Source: an uncultured Bacteroidales bacterium
GTDB lineage: Bacteria; Bacteroidota; Bacteroidia; Bacteroidales; UBA932
Length of the DNA: 64,000 nt
Assembly: GCA_944323505.1 (NCBI GenBank)
Contig: CALUST010000010.1
Location: 62,001-126,000, forward strand
Reading direction: 5' to 3'
Shown piece by piece: positions 27,271 through 36,298 of this stretch. The notes beneath the pieces were generated by a model. It was not told where the DNA came from. It saw only the letters and a program-made list of their open reading frames with translations, and did not search any database. The translations under genes and the position numbers were made by a program. Each line of letters starts with the position of its first letter. The first letter of the stretch is position 1.

Positions 27271-27327
27271 CCTGCCGTGTTCCGTTCCCGTTCACGGAAA
27301 TGACGGGACAACGGCAGGCAGTCATTT
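27271..27327 (+). terminator. Terminator-like hairpin that contains an operator, between uxaA and kduI
   Basis: CCTGCCGT at 27271-27278 pairs exactly with ACGGCAGG at 27311-27318, and a run of seven T begins at 27325. Read-through from uxaA would fold the whole stem and stop. A transcript begun at the kduI promoter would start in or after the first arm and escape it. Operator site C lies in the loop. Confidence 0.6.
27282..27297. promoter_or_regulatory. LacI-type operator, site C (kduI)
   Basis: CCGTTCCCGTTCACGG shares 14 of 16 positions with sites A (reverse strand) and B. It begins 11 bases after the -7 box, near the transcription start, where a bound repressor could block initiation or clearance of polymerase. 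Confidence 0.7.
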
Positions 27328-27345
27328 TTTTAACGGATTTATAGT

Positions 27346-28188
27346 ATGAGAACCAACAGTGACGTCAGATATGCCGCGCATCCTGATGATGTCAGGCATT
27401 ATGACACAAGACAGCTCAGGGAGCACTATCTTATTGAGAAAGTTTTCGCTGCAGACGAGGTCAATATCGTGTATACCATGCATGACAGGATGATAGCCGG
27501 AGGGGCGATGCCTGTCAGGGAATCTCTTGAACTTGTGCCGGCCGATATCCTGAGGTCGGAGTATTTTCTCTCAAGGAGGGAGATGGGCATCTTCAATGTC
27601 GGCGGCAAGGGTGTCGTCAAGGCAGGGGACAAAGCCTACCGGATGGAATACAAGGAGGCCCTGTATCTCGGAAGAGGAGACCGGAAGATATTTTTTGAAA
27701 GTCTTGATCCGGCCGATCCTGCCAAGTTCTATTTCTGCAGTTCCCCGGCTCATGCGGAGTATCCGGATCATCTGACTACCCGTGCCGAGGCTGTCCACAT
27801 GGAGCTCGGTACGCTTGAGGAGAGCAACCACCGTGTCATCAACAGGATGCTTGTCAAGGAAGTCGTCCCTACCTGCCAGTTGCAGATGGGCATGACGGAA
27901 CTGAAGCCGGGAAGCACCTGGAATACCATGCCGGCACATACGCATAACCGCAGGATGGAGGTATATTTCTACTTTGAGATTCCTGAGGACCAGGCGGTAT
28001 GCCATTTCATGGGCCGTCCCGACGAGACGAGACACATCTGGATGAAGGGGGAGCAGGCCGTGATTTCCCCTGAGTGGAGCATCCATTCCGCTTGTGCCAC
28101 AAGAAACTATACATTTATCTGGGCCATGTGCGGGGAGAACTTGGACTACGGGGACATGGACGGATGCGCTACTACCGATCTGAGGTAG
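27346..28188 (+). CDS. kduI: 5-dehydro-4-deoxy-D-glucuronate isomerase
   Basis: A 280-residue cupin-fold isomerase that converts 4-deoxy-L-threo-5-hexosulose uronate (DKI), the product of unsaturated uronic acids released by polysaccharide lyases, to 2,5-diketo-3-deoxygluconate. The zinc site is visible as H-T-H-N-R-R-M-E and a later H residue in W-S-I-H-S. The R-x-H-P-D start, G-G-K-G centre and C-terminal W-A-M-x-G-E-N segment match KduI. Length equals that of E. coli KduI (278). It is 43 bases upstream of kduD, and together they link lyase products to KDG. Confidence 0.96.
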   Translation: MRTNSDVRYAAHPDDVRHYDTRQLREHYLIEKVFAADEVNIVYTMHDRMIAGGAMPVRESLELVPADILRSEYFLSRREMGIFNVGGKGVVKAGDKAYRMEYKEALYLGRGDRKIFFESLDPADPAKFYFCSSPAHAEYPDHLTTRAEAVHMELGTLEESNHRVINRMLVKEVVPTCQLQMGMTELKPGSTWNTMPAHTHNRRMEVYFYFEIPEDQAVCHFMGRPDETRHIWMKGEQAVISPEWSIHSACATRNYTFIWAMCGENLDYGDMDGCATTDLR

Positions 28189-28231
28189 GCGCCAGGGACA
28201 GGATACAGACAAACTTAAACTTTATATCTCT

Positions 28232-29026
28232 ATGGTAAGTTTTTCATTGGAAGGGAAAGTGGCCCTTGTGACCGGGGCATCCTACGGAATCGGTTTCGCA
28301 TTGGCAACAGCCTTTGCCGAGGCCGGGGCGAAGATTGCATTCAACGACATCAGGCAAGAACTTGTGGACAAGGGACTGGCATCATACAGGGAGAAAGGGA
28401 TTGACGCCAGGGGATATGTCTGCGATGTCACCAAGGAGGACCAGGTACAGGCTCTCGTGGCGGATATCGAGAGGGATCTCGGCCCGATAAATATCCTTGT
28501 GAACAATGCCGGTATCATCAAGCGTATCCCTATGACTGAGATGACTGCCGATGAGTTCAGGCAGGTGATAGACGTGGACCTGAATGCACCGTTCATTGTG
28601 TCCAAGGCTGTCATCCCGTCAATGATAAGGAACGGCGGAGGCAAGATCATCAACATCTGCTCGATGATGTCAGAACTCGGACGCGAGACCGTATCCGCCT
28701 ATGCTGCGGCGAAGGGCGGGCTGAAGATGCTGACCCGGAATATCGCCTCCGAATATGGAGAATACAATATCCAGTGCAACGGTATCGGTCCGGGCTACAT
28801 CGCCACTCCTCAGACTGCACCTCTCCGCGAGCGTCAGCCTGACGGATCACGCCATCCTTTCGATTCGTTCATCGTGGCCAAGACTCCTGCCGCGAGATGG
28901 GGGACGACAGAGGATCTCATGGGACCTGCAGTCTTCCTGGCATCATCGGCATCGGATTTCGTGAACGGACATATCCTCTACGTAGACGGCGGTATTCTCG
29001 CCTATATCGGCAAGCAGCCAAAATAG
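28232..29026 (+). CDS. kduD: 2-deoxy-D-gluconate 3-dehydrogenase (2,5-diketo-3-deoxygluconate reductase)
   Basis: A 264-residue short-chain dehydrogenase that reduces 2,5-diketo-3-deoxygluconate to KDG with NAD(P)H. It has the cofactor motif T-G-A-S-Y-G-I-G (residues 14-21), N-N-A-G near 89, and the catalytic Ser-Tyr-Lys set with Y-A-A-A-K-G. An insertion near residues 190-220 (R-Q-P-D-G-S-R-H-P-F) is typical of the KduD group. It lies between kduI and the DUF4861 gene, 8 bases before the latter. Confidence 0.92.
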   Translation: MVSFSLEGKVALVTGASYGIGFALATAFAEAGAKIAFNDIRQELVDKGLASYREKGIDARGYVCDVTKEDQVQALVADIERDLGPINILVNNAGIIKRIPMTEMTADEFRQVIDVDLNAPFIVSKAVIPSMIRNGGGKIINICSMMSELGRETVSAYAAAKGGLKMLTRNIASEYGEYNIQCNGIGPGYIATPQTAPLRERQPDGSRHPFDSFIVAKTPAARWGTTEDLMGPAVFLASSASDFVNGHILYVDGGILAYIGKQPK

Positions 29027-29034
29027 GAAGCGAT

Positions 29035-30168
29035 ATGAGAAGATTCTTTGTATTTGCGGCAGCCGCAGTATCCGCTGTGTGCCTGCTTTCCTGCTCATCA
29101 CGTCAGGCAGTGACAGTGGTGGTGGAGAATGATTCTGAACTTCCTCGTACCTGCGAGACTGTGGAACTCGATTTCAAGACCCTTGCCTCTGAGGTGGAGG
29201 AATTGACGGAGGACAATGCGGTGGTGCTGGATGCCGAAGGCGTCCAGTTGCCGGTGCAGGTCTATACTGAGAGACATGGCAGGGAACTGCTCATATTCCA
29301 GGCTACAGTGCCTGCAGGGGGGACAATGGAATATACTGTCACGGCCGGTGTGCGTGAACCGTATGATACCCTTGCCTACAGCAGATATGTCCCTGAAAGG
29401 GCGGATGACTATGCCTACGAGAACAACCTTGTAGCAGGCCGCATCTATGGTCCGGCACTTGCTGACCCGAGGACTTTCGGGCCTGATATCTGGCTCAAGA
29501 GCACTGACAGGCTCATCATAGACGAGTGGTATGCGAAGAACGACTACCACCACAACTATGGAGAAGGGATGGATTGCTACAAGGTCGCCAATACTCTCGG
29601 AGGAGGGGCTCTTGCTCCTTATGTAGGGGACAGGATCATCATAGGGGACAATTATGCCGAGCAGGAGCGTATCTGTAACGGGCCTGTGCGCACAAAAGCC
29701 GTCCTGAAGTATGATGAGATCAATGTCGACGGCAATCTTGTGACGACTGTCAAGGAAATTTCCCTTGATGCCAATTCAAGGTTCCTGAAGACATCCACCT
29801 GGTTTGATGCCGTCAGCATCCAGGAGATTCCGGTTGTACTCGGTGCGGTCATGCACGATGTCGTGGCAAGGACTGACGGGGACCATTATATCGCCTTTAC
29901 GGAAAAGGCTTCCGACAGTTCCGATCCGGAGCGGGACGGGAATATTTCTGTCGGTCTCGTTGTGGATGCTGCCGAGCAGGGTGTGGAGGCCGCCACGATG
30001 GACGGACATGCCGTGCTCAAGGCTGTCGCCACGTCAGGCAAGAGATTTGATGTCTGGACAGGATCCGGCTGGAGCCAGGGTGGCATAGAGTCACCTGAGG
30101 CCTGGGCAGACGCGGTGAAGGACTTTGCCTATGCGCAGGCTCATCCATTGAAAGTGACTGTGAAATAA
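29035..30168 (+). CDS. DUF4861-family lipoprotein
   Basis: A 377-residue lipoprotein (start at 29035, signal ending V-C-L-L-S-C) that resembles the DUF4861 family. An upstream in-frame start at 28897 lies inside kduD and is rejected. The body is rich in beta strands with conserved-looking segments Y-V-P-E-R-A-D-D-Y-A-Y-E-N-N near residue 115 and H-N-Y-G-E-G-M-D near 180. DUF4861 genes occur with uronate and alginate or pectin degradation genes in Bacteroidota, and some are suspected to act on unsaturated uronic acid sugars, but I know of no settled reaction. Its place directly after kduD supports a surface or periplasmic role in uronate release. Confidence 0.75.
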   Translation: MRRFFVFAAAAVSAVCLLSCSSRQAVTVVVENDSELPRTCETVELDFKTLASEVEELTEDNAVVLDAEGVQLPVQVYTERHGRELLIFQATVPAGGTMEYTVTAGVREPYDTLAYSRYVPERADDYAYENNLVAGRIYGPALADPRTFGPDIWLKSTDRLIIDEWYAKNDYHHNYGEGMDCYKVANTLGGGALAPYVGDRIIIGDNYAEQERICNGPVRTKAVLKYDEINVDGNLVTTVKEISLDANSRFLKTSTWFDAVSIQEIPVVLGAVMHDVVARTDGDHYIAFTEKASDSSDPERDGNISVGLVVDAAEQGVEAATMDGHAVLKAVATSGKRFDVWTGSGWSQGGIESPEAWADAVKDFAYAQAHPLKVTVK

Positions 30169-30210
30169 ATAGGACCTATTTAGGAGCCGGTCTTTCGAAG
30201 AAAGACGAAA

Positions 30211-30247
30211 GAGGGTGACCCGAAACTGTCGGTTCACCCTCTTTCTT
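30211..30247. terminator. Intrinsic terminator between convergent genes
   Basis: GAGGGTGA pairs with TCACCCTC, extended by CCG/CGG, with a short loop and a T-rich tract (TTTCTTTT) on the plus strand. It separates the DUF4861 gene from the convergent sulfatase. Confidence 0.75.
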
Positions 30248-30259
30248 TTCGTGATCTTG

Positions 30260-31768
30260 TCAGAACGGGAGGTAGCCGTCTGTCTCGGATACCAGACGCT
30301 CCCGCATATCGGCGACTTTCTCCGGGTATTCCTCTGCGAGATTATTGTCCTCGTGTATGTCATCGGTCTGGTTGTACAGGGTCCATTCGTCCGAATTACC
30401 TGTCTCGGTGTTGGTCTGGTTGACTTTCTTCCCCTTGTACGGAGGTATCAGATGCCAGGCTCCGAGCCTGTAGGAAAGTCTTCCGTTTGAGCCGAGTATG
30501 AGGGATTCGCGACCTGTATCGCTCTGGCCGAGGAATGCCTCCAGTGTGTTGCGGCTGTCAAGGCCTTCAGGCATCTCCTGATCGAGAAGGGCTGCGAGGG
30601 ATGCGTATATGTCCATCTGGCACACAAGCGCGTCAGAGACCGAGCCAGGCTTGATGTGACCTTTCCATCTGACGAAGAGCGGGATATGTGTGCCGCCGTC
30701 ATACAGGCTGTATTTGCCTCCCCTGTACGGCAGGGCAGGTGTCACCCCGTGTTCCCCCCATTTTTCTGCAGCCTCATCCACATAGCCGTCATCAAGGACC
30801 GGCCCGTTGTCGCTGGAGAATATCACTATGGTATTTTCCGACAGTCCTGTCTCGTCCAGGTAGTCAAGCAGTTCCCCTACACACCAGTCCGCTTCGAGCA
30901 CGACGTCACCTCTCGGACCCATTCCGCTCTTTCCTGCAAAGTCAGGATGCGGTGTGCGAGGGACATGAGGCTCATGAAGCCCGTAATACAGGAAGAACGG
31001 CCTGTCCTTGTTGTCATTGATGAATCCCTTGACCTTCTCAAGGAACACTTCCGCCATATTTTCGTCATTCCAGTAGGCCGCCTTGCCTCCCTTCTGGTAT
31101 CCTATCCTCGGTATGCCGTTGACAATAGAGCAGTTGTGTCCGTGCGACCATTTCATCTTTACGAGTTCAGGATTTGTGAGGGCGGTCGGCTCTCCCGGGA
31201 AGTTGTTTTTGTAGTCCACATAGAGCGGATCGGCAGGGTCAAGCCCGGGTACGGTACCGTTTTCGACATATACTGTCGGGACACGGTCAACTGTCGCTGC
31301 GATGATGTATGAGTAATCAAAACCTATGTCGTTCGGATTGGGCGAGATCTCCTTGTTCCAGTCGATGTCCCCCTCTCCGAGCCCGAGATGCCATTTCCCT
31401 ATTGCGGCTGTCTCATACCCTGCGTCCTGCATCATTTTCGCCAGAGTGGGCTGGCCTCTCCTTATGAGCAGGTTGGCATCTCCTGCAAGCACCTCAGCCT
31501 TGCGGTTCCTCCATGGATATTGCCCGGTCATCAGCGAGTATCTGCTCGGAGTGGATGTCGGGGCAGTGGAGTGTGCATCGGTCAGGTTCAGACCCTCGCG
31601 GCACATCCTGTCGAGATTCGGGGTATTGAGAACAGAAGAACCCAATGCGCTGACATCGCCGCATCCGAGGTCGTCTGCAAGCACGATGATGACATTGGGT
31701 CTTTCCATATCTGCATTGCTGCATGCCGCAGCGGCCGCAATGAACGGCAGTAGACAGTATTTCTTCAT
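30260..31768 (-). CDS. Serine-type sulfatase lipoprotein
   Basis: An S1-family sulfatase (arylsulfatase type), 502 residues from the ATG at 31768, which gives a lipoprotein signal with Cys16; an earlier ATG at 31792 adds eight residues. Metal-binding D-D is at residues 32-33. The core motif reads S-T-P-S-R (residues 72-76), so the formylglycine is made from Ser72, which requires an anaerobic radical SAM maturase (anSME) that is not in this window. The H-G-V/T-P-A and G-G-T-H-I-P-L-F-V-R segments fit the family. It follows the GH2 gene by 82 bases on the same strand, so it may remove sulfate from glycans of this locus, though the target is not known. Confidence 0.9.
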   Translation of the reverse strand: MKKYCLLPFIAAAAACSNADMERPNVIIVLADDLGCGDVSALGSSVLNTPNLDRMCREGLNLTDAHSTAPTSTPSRYSLMTGQYPWRNRKAEVLAGDANLLIRRGQPTLAKMMQDAGYETAAIGKWHLGLGEGDIDWNKEISPNPNDIGFDYSYIIAATVDRVPTVYVENGTVPGLDPADPLYVDYKNNFPGEPTALTNPELVKMKWSHGHNCSIVNGIPRIGYQKGGKAAYWNDENMAEVFLEKVKGFINDNKDRPFFLYYGLHEPHVPRTPHPDFAGKSGMGPRGDVVLEADWCVGELLDYLDETGLSENTIVIFSSDNGPVLDDGYVDEAAEKWGEHGVTPALPYRGGKYSLYDGGTHIPLFVRWKGHIKPGSVSDALVCQMDIYASLAALLDQEMPEGLDSRNTLEAFLGQSDTGRESLILGSNGRLSYRLGAWHLIPPYKGKKVNQTNTETGNSDEWTLYNQTDDIHEDNNLAEEYPEKVADMRERLVSETDGYLPF

Positions 31769-31850
31769 GATTATGCGGTTGTAATTGGTCAATCTTTACA
31801 AAGTTGCAAATTAATTTCCGCATTTACAACCACATGGCAATCCGCGGTTT

Positions 31851-34424
31851 TCAATATGAATCCGCCAGGGTGATATATTTCAGGTCATTCTCGGATAAGG
31901 ATGCGTCCGTCCTGACCGTGACTGTCCTGGACTCTCCTGGCAGCAGGTCGAAGAAATTGTCTGAGAAATGCAGGTCACACACGTCTGAATACAGATAGAC
32001 CCCTCTTGCAAACTTATCAGAGGAGACTGTGACCGCATATCCGTCCTCTGTCCTGACCATGTCCAGTCCGATATGACATTCGGGATAGGCGATTTCCTTC
32101 TGCTTGAGAAGGAAACAAATGTTGTCATATCTCCTGTCCCTGCCGCCGGCATCGAAACTCAATGTTATGACCACGTCTCCCGCCGATTCCCCGTGCAGCA
32201 GTTCATCCAACGGTATCGTCATCACTTTTTGGCTCGAATTGCCGTCAATCCTGCCGTCCGTGCTGAAAGCCGAGACACTCTCCCCTGTGAGCAGGACCGC
32301 CTTTACCTCTGTCTTTCCGTTGACCGGTGCCGTCCTGTCCGATATCACATACACTTCCAGCGAATCTTCTGTCCGGACTGCCGAGACCAGGACATCGTCA
32401 AAGGCCTTTCTTGCGAAATAATGCAGGGCCTTCCATGTCCCGTACCAGTCACGGCTCGACCATGACGCTGCAGGCCAGCAGTCATTGTGCTGCCAGTACA
32501 GGCTGCCCCAGCAATATCCCTTGTCCCTTCTGTGCGCCTCTATGGCGGTCTTGATGGCATCTCCCTGCAATATCTGAGATGTGTACAGGAAGGAAGCGAA
32601 ATCCTCAGGCTTGTGGTACTCGTTCAGGAGATAGGTCTCGATCAGATGGTTGGCGTGCTCTCCTCCTCTCTGGTGCGACATCATCACCTCGGACGAGATG
32701 TCCATGTCGCGTTCCTCTGTCGCAAACTTGCGGACAGAGCCTATGCAAGGGAACGACTGGAATCCGTATTCACTGAAAAAGCGGCTTCTCTGGTTGTTGT
32801 ATTCCGAGATGGGCTTCTTCCCGTGCCATACCTCCCAATAATGCCTGTCCCCCTCATGGTCATTGCTCGGCACCCCGTAGTCTGCAAACGGGGAAGTCGG
32901 CTGATAGCCTATGCCTGAGCCGTATTCTCTGACCACATCGGCCAGTGTCCTGTAATACTGCTGCTCGTATTCCTTCCATATCACTTCTGAATATTTCGGG
33001 TCAACCTTGTTGACATCATAGATCCATCCTCCCAGCCATGAGTCCTGGTTCTCATTGTTGCCGCACCAATAGACGATGCACGGGTGGTTACGTAGCCTCC
33101 TGACATTGCAGATGGCCTCCTGCCTGATGTTTTCGAGGAATTCCCCTTTTGCCGGGTAGACCGCACAGGCGAACATGAAGTCCTGCCATACCATGATGCC
33201 CAGACTGTCGCAACAGTTATAGAACCTGTCATCCTCATAGATGCCTCCTCCCCATACGCGGAGCATGTTCATGTTCACGTCTGCGGCATCCTTTACAGTC
33301 CTCAGATATGTCTCATCCGTTATCCTTGGCAGGAAGTTGTCGCACGGGATATAGTTCGCCCCCTTGCAGAATACAGGCTCGCCGTTGAGGATGAGACGCA
33401 GCGACCTGCCGTACCCGTCCATGACCTTTTCCATCACCACCGACCTGATGCCTGTCTTTTCCGTATGACTGTCGATTGTCTTGCCGTCAACCGATATGTC
33501 CGTCGTGAGAGTGTACATCTCAGGCCTGCCCATGCCGTTGCACCACCATAGTCTCGGATTGCGGATGCGGAAGTCAATCTCCACCCTGTTCAGCCCTTTC
33601 TCCAGGCTGCATGCGACACTTCCGAGCCGTGTCCCGCTTTCCCTGTCCGATACTGTTATCACCGCATTGTCCGTCTGCCTGTCGCTCGTTATCTCCACGA
33701 AAGTCCTGACATCAGCGGATTTGCTGGATACATTCTCCGGAATGAACTGTACATTTTCTATCATGGCGGTGTCCCATGCTTCAATCTCCACCTTTCTCCA
33801 GATTCCGGATGTGACAAGCCTCGGTCCCCAGTCCCAACCGTAGTGATAGCCAGCCTTCCTGGTGAACGGACTGAGTTTCTTGTCTATCAGACCTCCGTTG
33901 GCAGCCTGGTCATTCCATGCCTCATAGTGGTAAGGAAGGGCGTCATACATCGGCATGGCCACCTTTATCGGGGAATGGAAATATATTTCGATGGAGTTCC
34001 CCGTCTTTTCCAGTATGTCCTTGACATCGGCAGTCCACTCCCTGAACATATTGTCTGCCGAGAGCACGAGGCTGCCGTTGATTCTCACGTCCGCATAGGT
34101 GTCAAGTCCGAAGAAATGAATCCGGATGTTGTCTTTGGAAAAAATTTCCTCAGGCACATCGAATGTCGTGCGGTAGATCCAGTCTTCCTTGTCCACCCAT
34201 TGCACTCCGCGCTCATTGAGCCTTATGTACGGGTCTTCAATGATGCCGTTGTCCATCAGGTCGGTATGCACTGTCCCGGGGACAGTCGCCGGATACCAGT
34301 TGGAAAGCCGGGCCTGCCGGAACTCCCATCCGCTGTGGACGGTCATTCTTGCAGGTCCGGCTATTGAATCAGGTATCAGGCACATTAATGATAATATCGC
34401 TGTTATCAGATGTGCTGCCTTCAT
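31851..34424 (-). CDS. GH2 beta-mannosidase
   Basis: An 857-residue exported glycoside hydrolase of family 2 with the beta-mannosidase layout: signal peptide (1-22), sugar-binding jelly roll (about 25-190), an Ig-like domain (about 200-310), a TIM barrel (about 315-640), and C-terminal beta domains. The acid/base is Glu458 in the G-N-N-E-N segment and the nucleophile Glu552 in F-S-E-Y-G-F. Such enzymes remove terminal mannose from manno-oligosaccharides. It is the second gene of a minus-strand unit, 5 bases after the SusE-like gene, and diverges from the GH130-to-SusD genes. Confidence 0.92.
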   Translation of the reverse strand: MKAAHLITAILSLMCLIPDSIAGPARMTVHSGWEFRQARLSNWYPATVPGTVHTDLMDNGIIEDPYIRLNERGVQWVDKEDWIYRTTFDVPEEIFSKDNIRIHFFGLDTYADVRINGSLVLSADNMFREWTADVKDILEKTGNSIEIYFHSPIKVAMPMYDALPYHYEAWNDQAANGGLIDKKLSPFTRKAGYHYGWDWGPRLVTSGIWRKVEIEAWDTAMIENVQFIPENVSSKSADVRTFVEITSDRQTDNAVITVSDRESGTRLGSVACSLEKGLNRVEIDFRIRNPRLWWCNGMGRPEMYTLTTDISVDGKTIDSHTEKTGIRSVVMEKVMDGYGRSLRLILNGEPVFCKGANYIPCDNFLPRITDETYLRTVKDAADVNMNMLRVWGGGIYEDDRFYNCCDSLGIMVWQDFMFACAVYPAKGEFLENIRQEAICNVRRLRNHPCIVYWCGNNENQDSWLGGWIYDVNKVDPKYSEVIWKEYEQQYYRTLADVVREYGSGIGYQPTSPFADYGVPSNDHEGDRHYWEVWHGKKPISEYNNQRSRFFSEYGFQSFPCIGSVRKFATEERDMDISSEVMMSHQRGGEHANHLIETYLLNEYHKPEDFASFLYTSQILQGDAIKTAIEAHRRDKGYCWGSLYWQHNDCWPAASWSSRDWYGTWKALHYFARKAFDDVLVSAVRTEDSLEVYVISDRTAPVNGKTEVKAVLLTGESVSAFSTDGRIDGNSSQKVMTIPLDELLHGESAGDVVITLSFDAGGRDRRYDNICFLLKQKEIAYPECHIGLDMVRTEDGYAVTVSSDKFARGVYLYSDVCDLHFSDNFFDLLPGESRTVTVRTDASLSENDLKYITLADSY

Positions 34425-34429
34425 TGCTG

Positions 34430-36028
34430 TCAGTCTTCTTTAGTGAGGGTGACTTTCATGGTCTCGGTATTGACATTGATGGTGTAGGTGCCGGCTGTAT
34501 ATCCGAATCTCCCAGGGTAGAATGCCGGGTCATAGTTATTGGCCTCAACACTGGCATCTACGGTTGCCTGGTCCGGAATGCTTGTGATTTTGCCGAATTC
34601 CGTCTCATCTTCAACATATACCTGTCCGTAATATGGCCACCACTGGTCTCCGCCTTTATAATAATTCGGGTAGAATTTCAGATTTGAACTTTCGTCAACA
34701 TCAGTAAATTCCACTCCTGTGATTTCCCATTCATGGTCGTTGATCTGCGGAACGGATATCATTTCCCAGTTTGTAAGAGTTCCGGACATGCCGATCGGAA
34801 CATTCTCTTCAGCCGTCAACGTCATAGTGCTGTTGTTGAAGTCCATTTTGATGTCATATATGCCGCCTTCATAGCCGATTGTTCCCGGACGGAAACGGTC
34901 CTCGCCTGTAGCCGCCAGGGCAATGACGATATTCCCGTTTGTTGACGTGGCCGCCATTCCGAGCATAGGATTGTCGGCTTCGTAGCCTGTGAATACATTG
35001 AATCCCATTGTCCCGTCACCGCCGAAGTCCAGTCTGATGCCCTTGGCCTCATACACTTTGTCAGCAGTCTTCTTGAGAGCGTTTTCTTTGGATACAGGCC
35101 AGTCCCATTTGATGTCGGCAAGGGCGTCACCTCGCATATAGAGTTCCTCCGGAAGTTCCAGATCGGATACATTGACGTCTGCTGTACGGGTCAGAGTCAG
35201 TGTGCCGGCAGTCAGATTGACCTCGACAGTATATGCCCCGAAAGCGAAATCCGTTATCCTTGACACGTAAATATCACCTCCCTCAGGTGCTTTTACGTAT
35301 TCCACCTCGACAGTCATGTCCTTGTAGTCTTCAGAGGTCTTGGCCACTACGCACCATTCCGAAGTCTCGTCATCCGGATAGAATTTGAGGGCTGCATCGT
35401 TAGATGTCCAGATTTTCACGTTTTCAGCCTTGTATACACCTTCTCCTGTCTTGCTGATAGTGACACCTTTGCTGCGGTCATTGGAGCCTATGGCAGAGCC
35501 TGCGGCTACCAGGGCTTCCGGGAATACCACCGGCTCGACATACGAAGTCACATTCAGTGCGACCTTGTTGGACTGCACCGCTTCAAGTTCCTCATCTGCA
35601 GGAGTGGCATAGACCATGACCTGGATGTCGGTCGCCTTGCCTGCCTCCGCCCCGAGTTCGTCGACGAGAATGGCATTAAGTTCCGCATTGGTGAAGGATG
35701 CGCTCAGTCCCGAGCCAAGATCTTTGGTGTAAGGGGTGGTGAATATGTCCTTCGAAGAAAGGTTGATGTAAAGTGCGTATGTGGCCTCTGCATCGGTCTC
35801 CCCGGCTTTGGCTGCGGTCCATTCCAATGTGAGTGCCGTCTGGTCAGCGGCATCTGCGGTGAGAGTGACGGTCTCCTTGTCTGCACTCAGTGCCGGTGCT
35901 GTCAGTTCTGTTGAGGTCCCGTCCTGTCCCGGTGTCCCGGCAGGCTCTTCCTCCTTGGTGCATGAAAGTGCGGCCAGCATGGCGAGAGCCGTTGCTCCGC
36001 ATGTCAGGAATAATGTTTTTGTTCTCAT
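34430..36028 (-). CDS. SusE/SusF-like surface glycan-binding lipoprotein
   Basis: A 532-residue lipoprotein (lipobox L-A-A-L-S-C near residue 23) with the SusE N-terminal domain: an acidic, Pro/Thr-rich stalk followed by an Ig-like fold (about 45-165, with A-P-x-L-S-A-D-K-E-T-V). Two or three further beta-rich modules follow, each ending with a pattern Y-D-I-K-M-D or Y-T-I-N-V-N and T-M-T/K-V-T-L-T, which suggests tandem carbohydrate-binding domains. It probably displays sugar-binding domains on the cell surface. Unusually, it is transcribed away from susC/susD and towards the beta-mannosidase gene. Confidence 0.8.
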   Translation of the reverse strand: MRTKTLFLTCGATALAMLAALSCTKEEEPAGTPGQDGTSTELTAPALSADKETVTLTADAADQTALTLEWTAAKAGETDAEATYALYINLSSKDIFTTPYTKDLGSGLSASFTNAELNAILVDELGAEAGKATDIQVMVYATPADEELEAVQSNKVALNVTSYVEPVVFPEALVAAGSAIGSNDRSKGVTISKTGEGVYKAENVKIWTSNDAALKFYPDDETSEWCVVAKTSEDYKDMTVEVEYVKAPEGGDIYVSRITDFAFGAYTVEVNLTAGTLTLTRTADVNVSDLELPEELYMRGDALADIKWDWPVSKENALKKTADKVYEAKGIRLDFGGDGTMGFNVFTGYEADNPMLGMAATSTNGNIVIALAATGEDRFRPGTIGYEGGIYDIKMDFNNSTMTLTAEENVPIGMSGTLTNWEMISVPQINDHEWEITGVEFTDVDESSNLKFYPNYYKGGDQWWPYYGQVYVEDETEFGKITSIPDQATVDASVEANNYDPAFYPGRFGYTAGTYTINVNTETMKVTLTKED

Positions 36029-36298
36029 TGTGTTATTAATTTAAGTTGATAAGGTATCCGGTTTTCCGCAAAGGTATCATTTTGTGCGGCTCTTGTCCCA
36101 TGCTGATATAAATGAGAAAAAGAATGATTAAAAAGTATCATCTGTCCCGTCTGATGGCGTTTTGTATTATAGAATCTTATGATGATACTATTTTATCATA
36201 ATGATTGCATACAGGTGCCCCGTATTGTCAAAATACGTACTTTTATCGCTGTAAACCACATTTTGTACTCATTCTTGATGATAATTTCTCATTTTGCC
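36029..36298. other. Divergent control region of the mannan locus
   Basis: A 270-base A/T-rich region between the SusE-like gene and the GH130 gene. The minus strand has a clear -7 box at 36069-36076. On the plus strand I see only near-matches, for example TACTTTTA at 36238-36245. No palindrome for the nearby AraC regulator is obvious; AraC sites are often direct repeats and hard to see by eye. Confidence 0.5.
36069..36076 (-). promoter_or_regulatory. -7 box for SusE-like / GH2 / sulfatase genes
   Basis: The minus strand reads TACCTTTG, an exact TAnnTTTG match and identical to the rplS -7 box. It lies 41 bases before the SusE-like start. A -33 TTTG is not visible, which fits a promoter needing an activator. 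Confidence 0.55.

Noticed and set aside
27325..27345. Riboswitch upstream of kduI
   Set aside because: The hairpin is simple, the promoter lies at its edge and a protein operator explains the sequence better.
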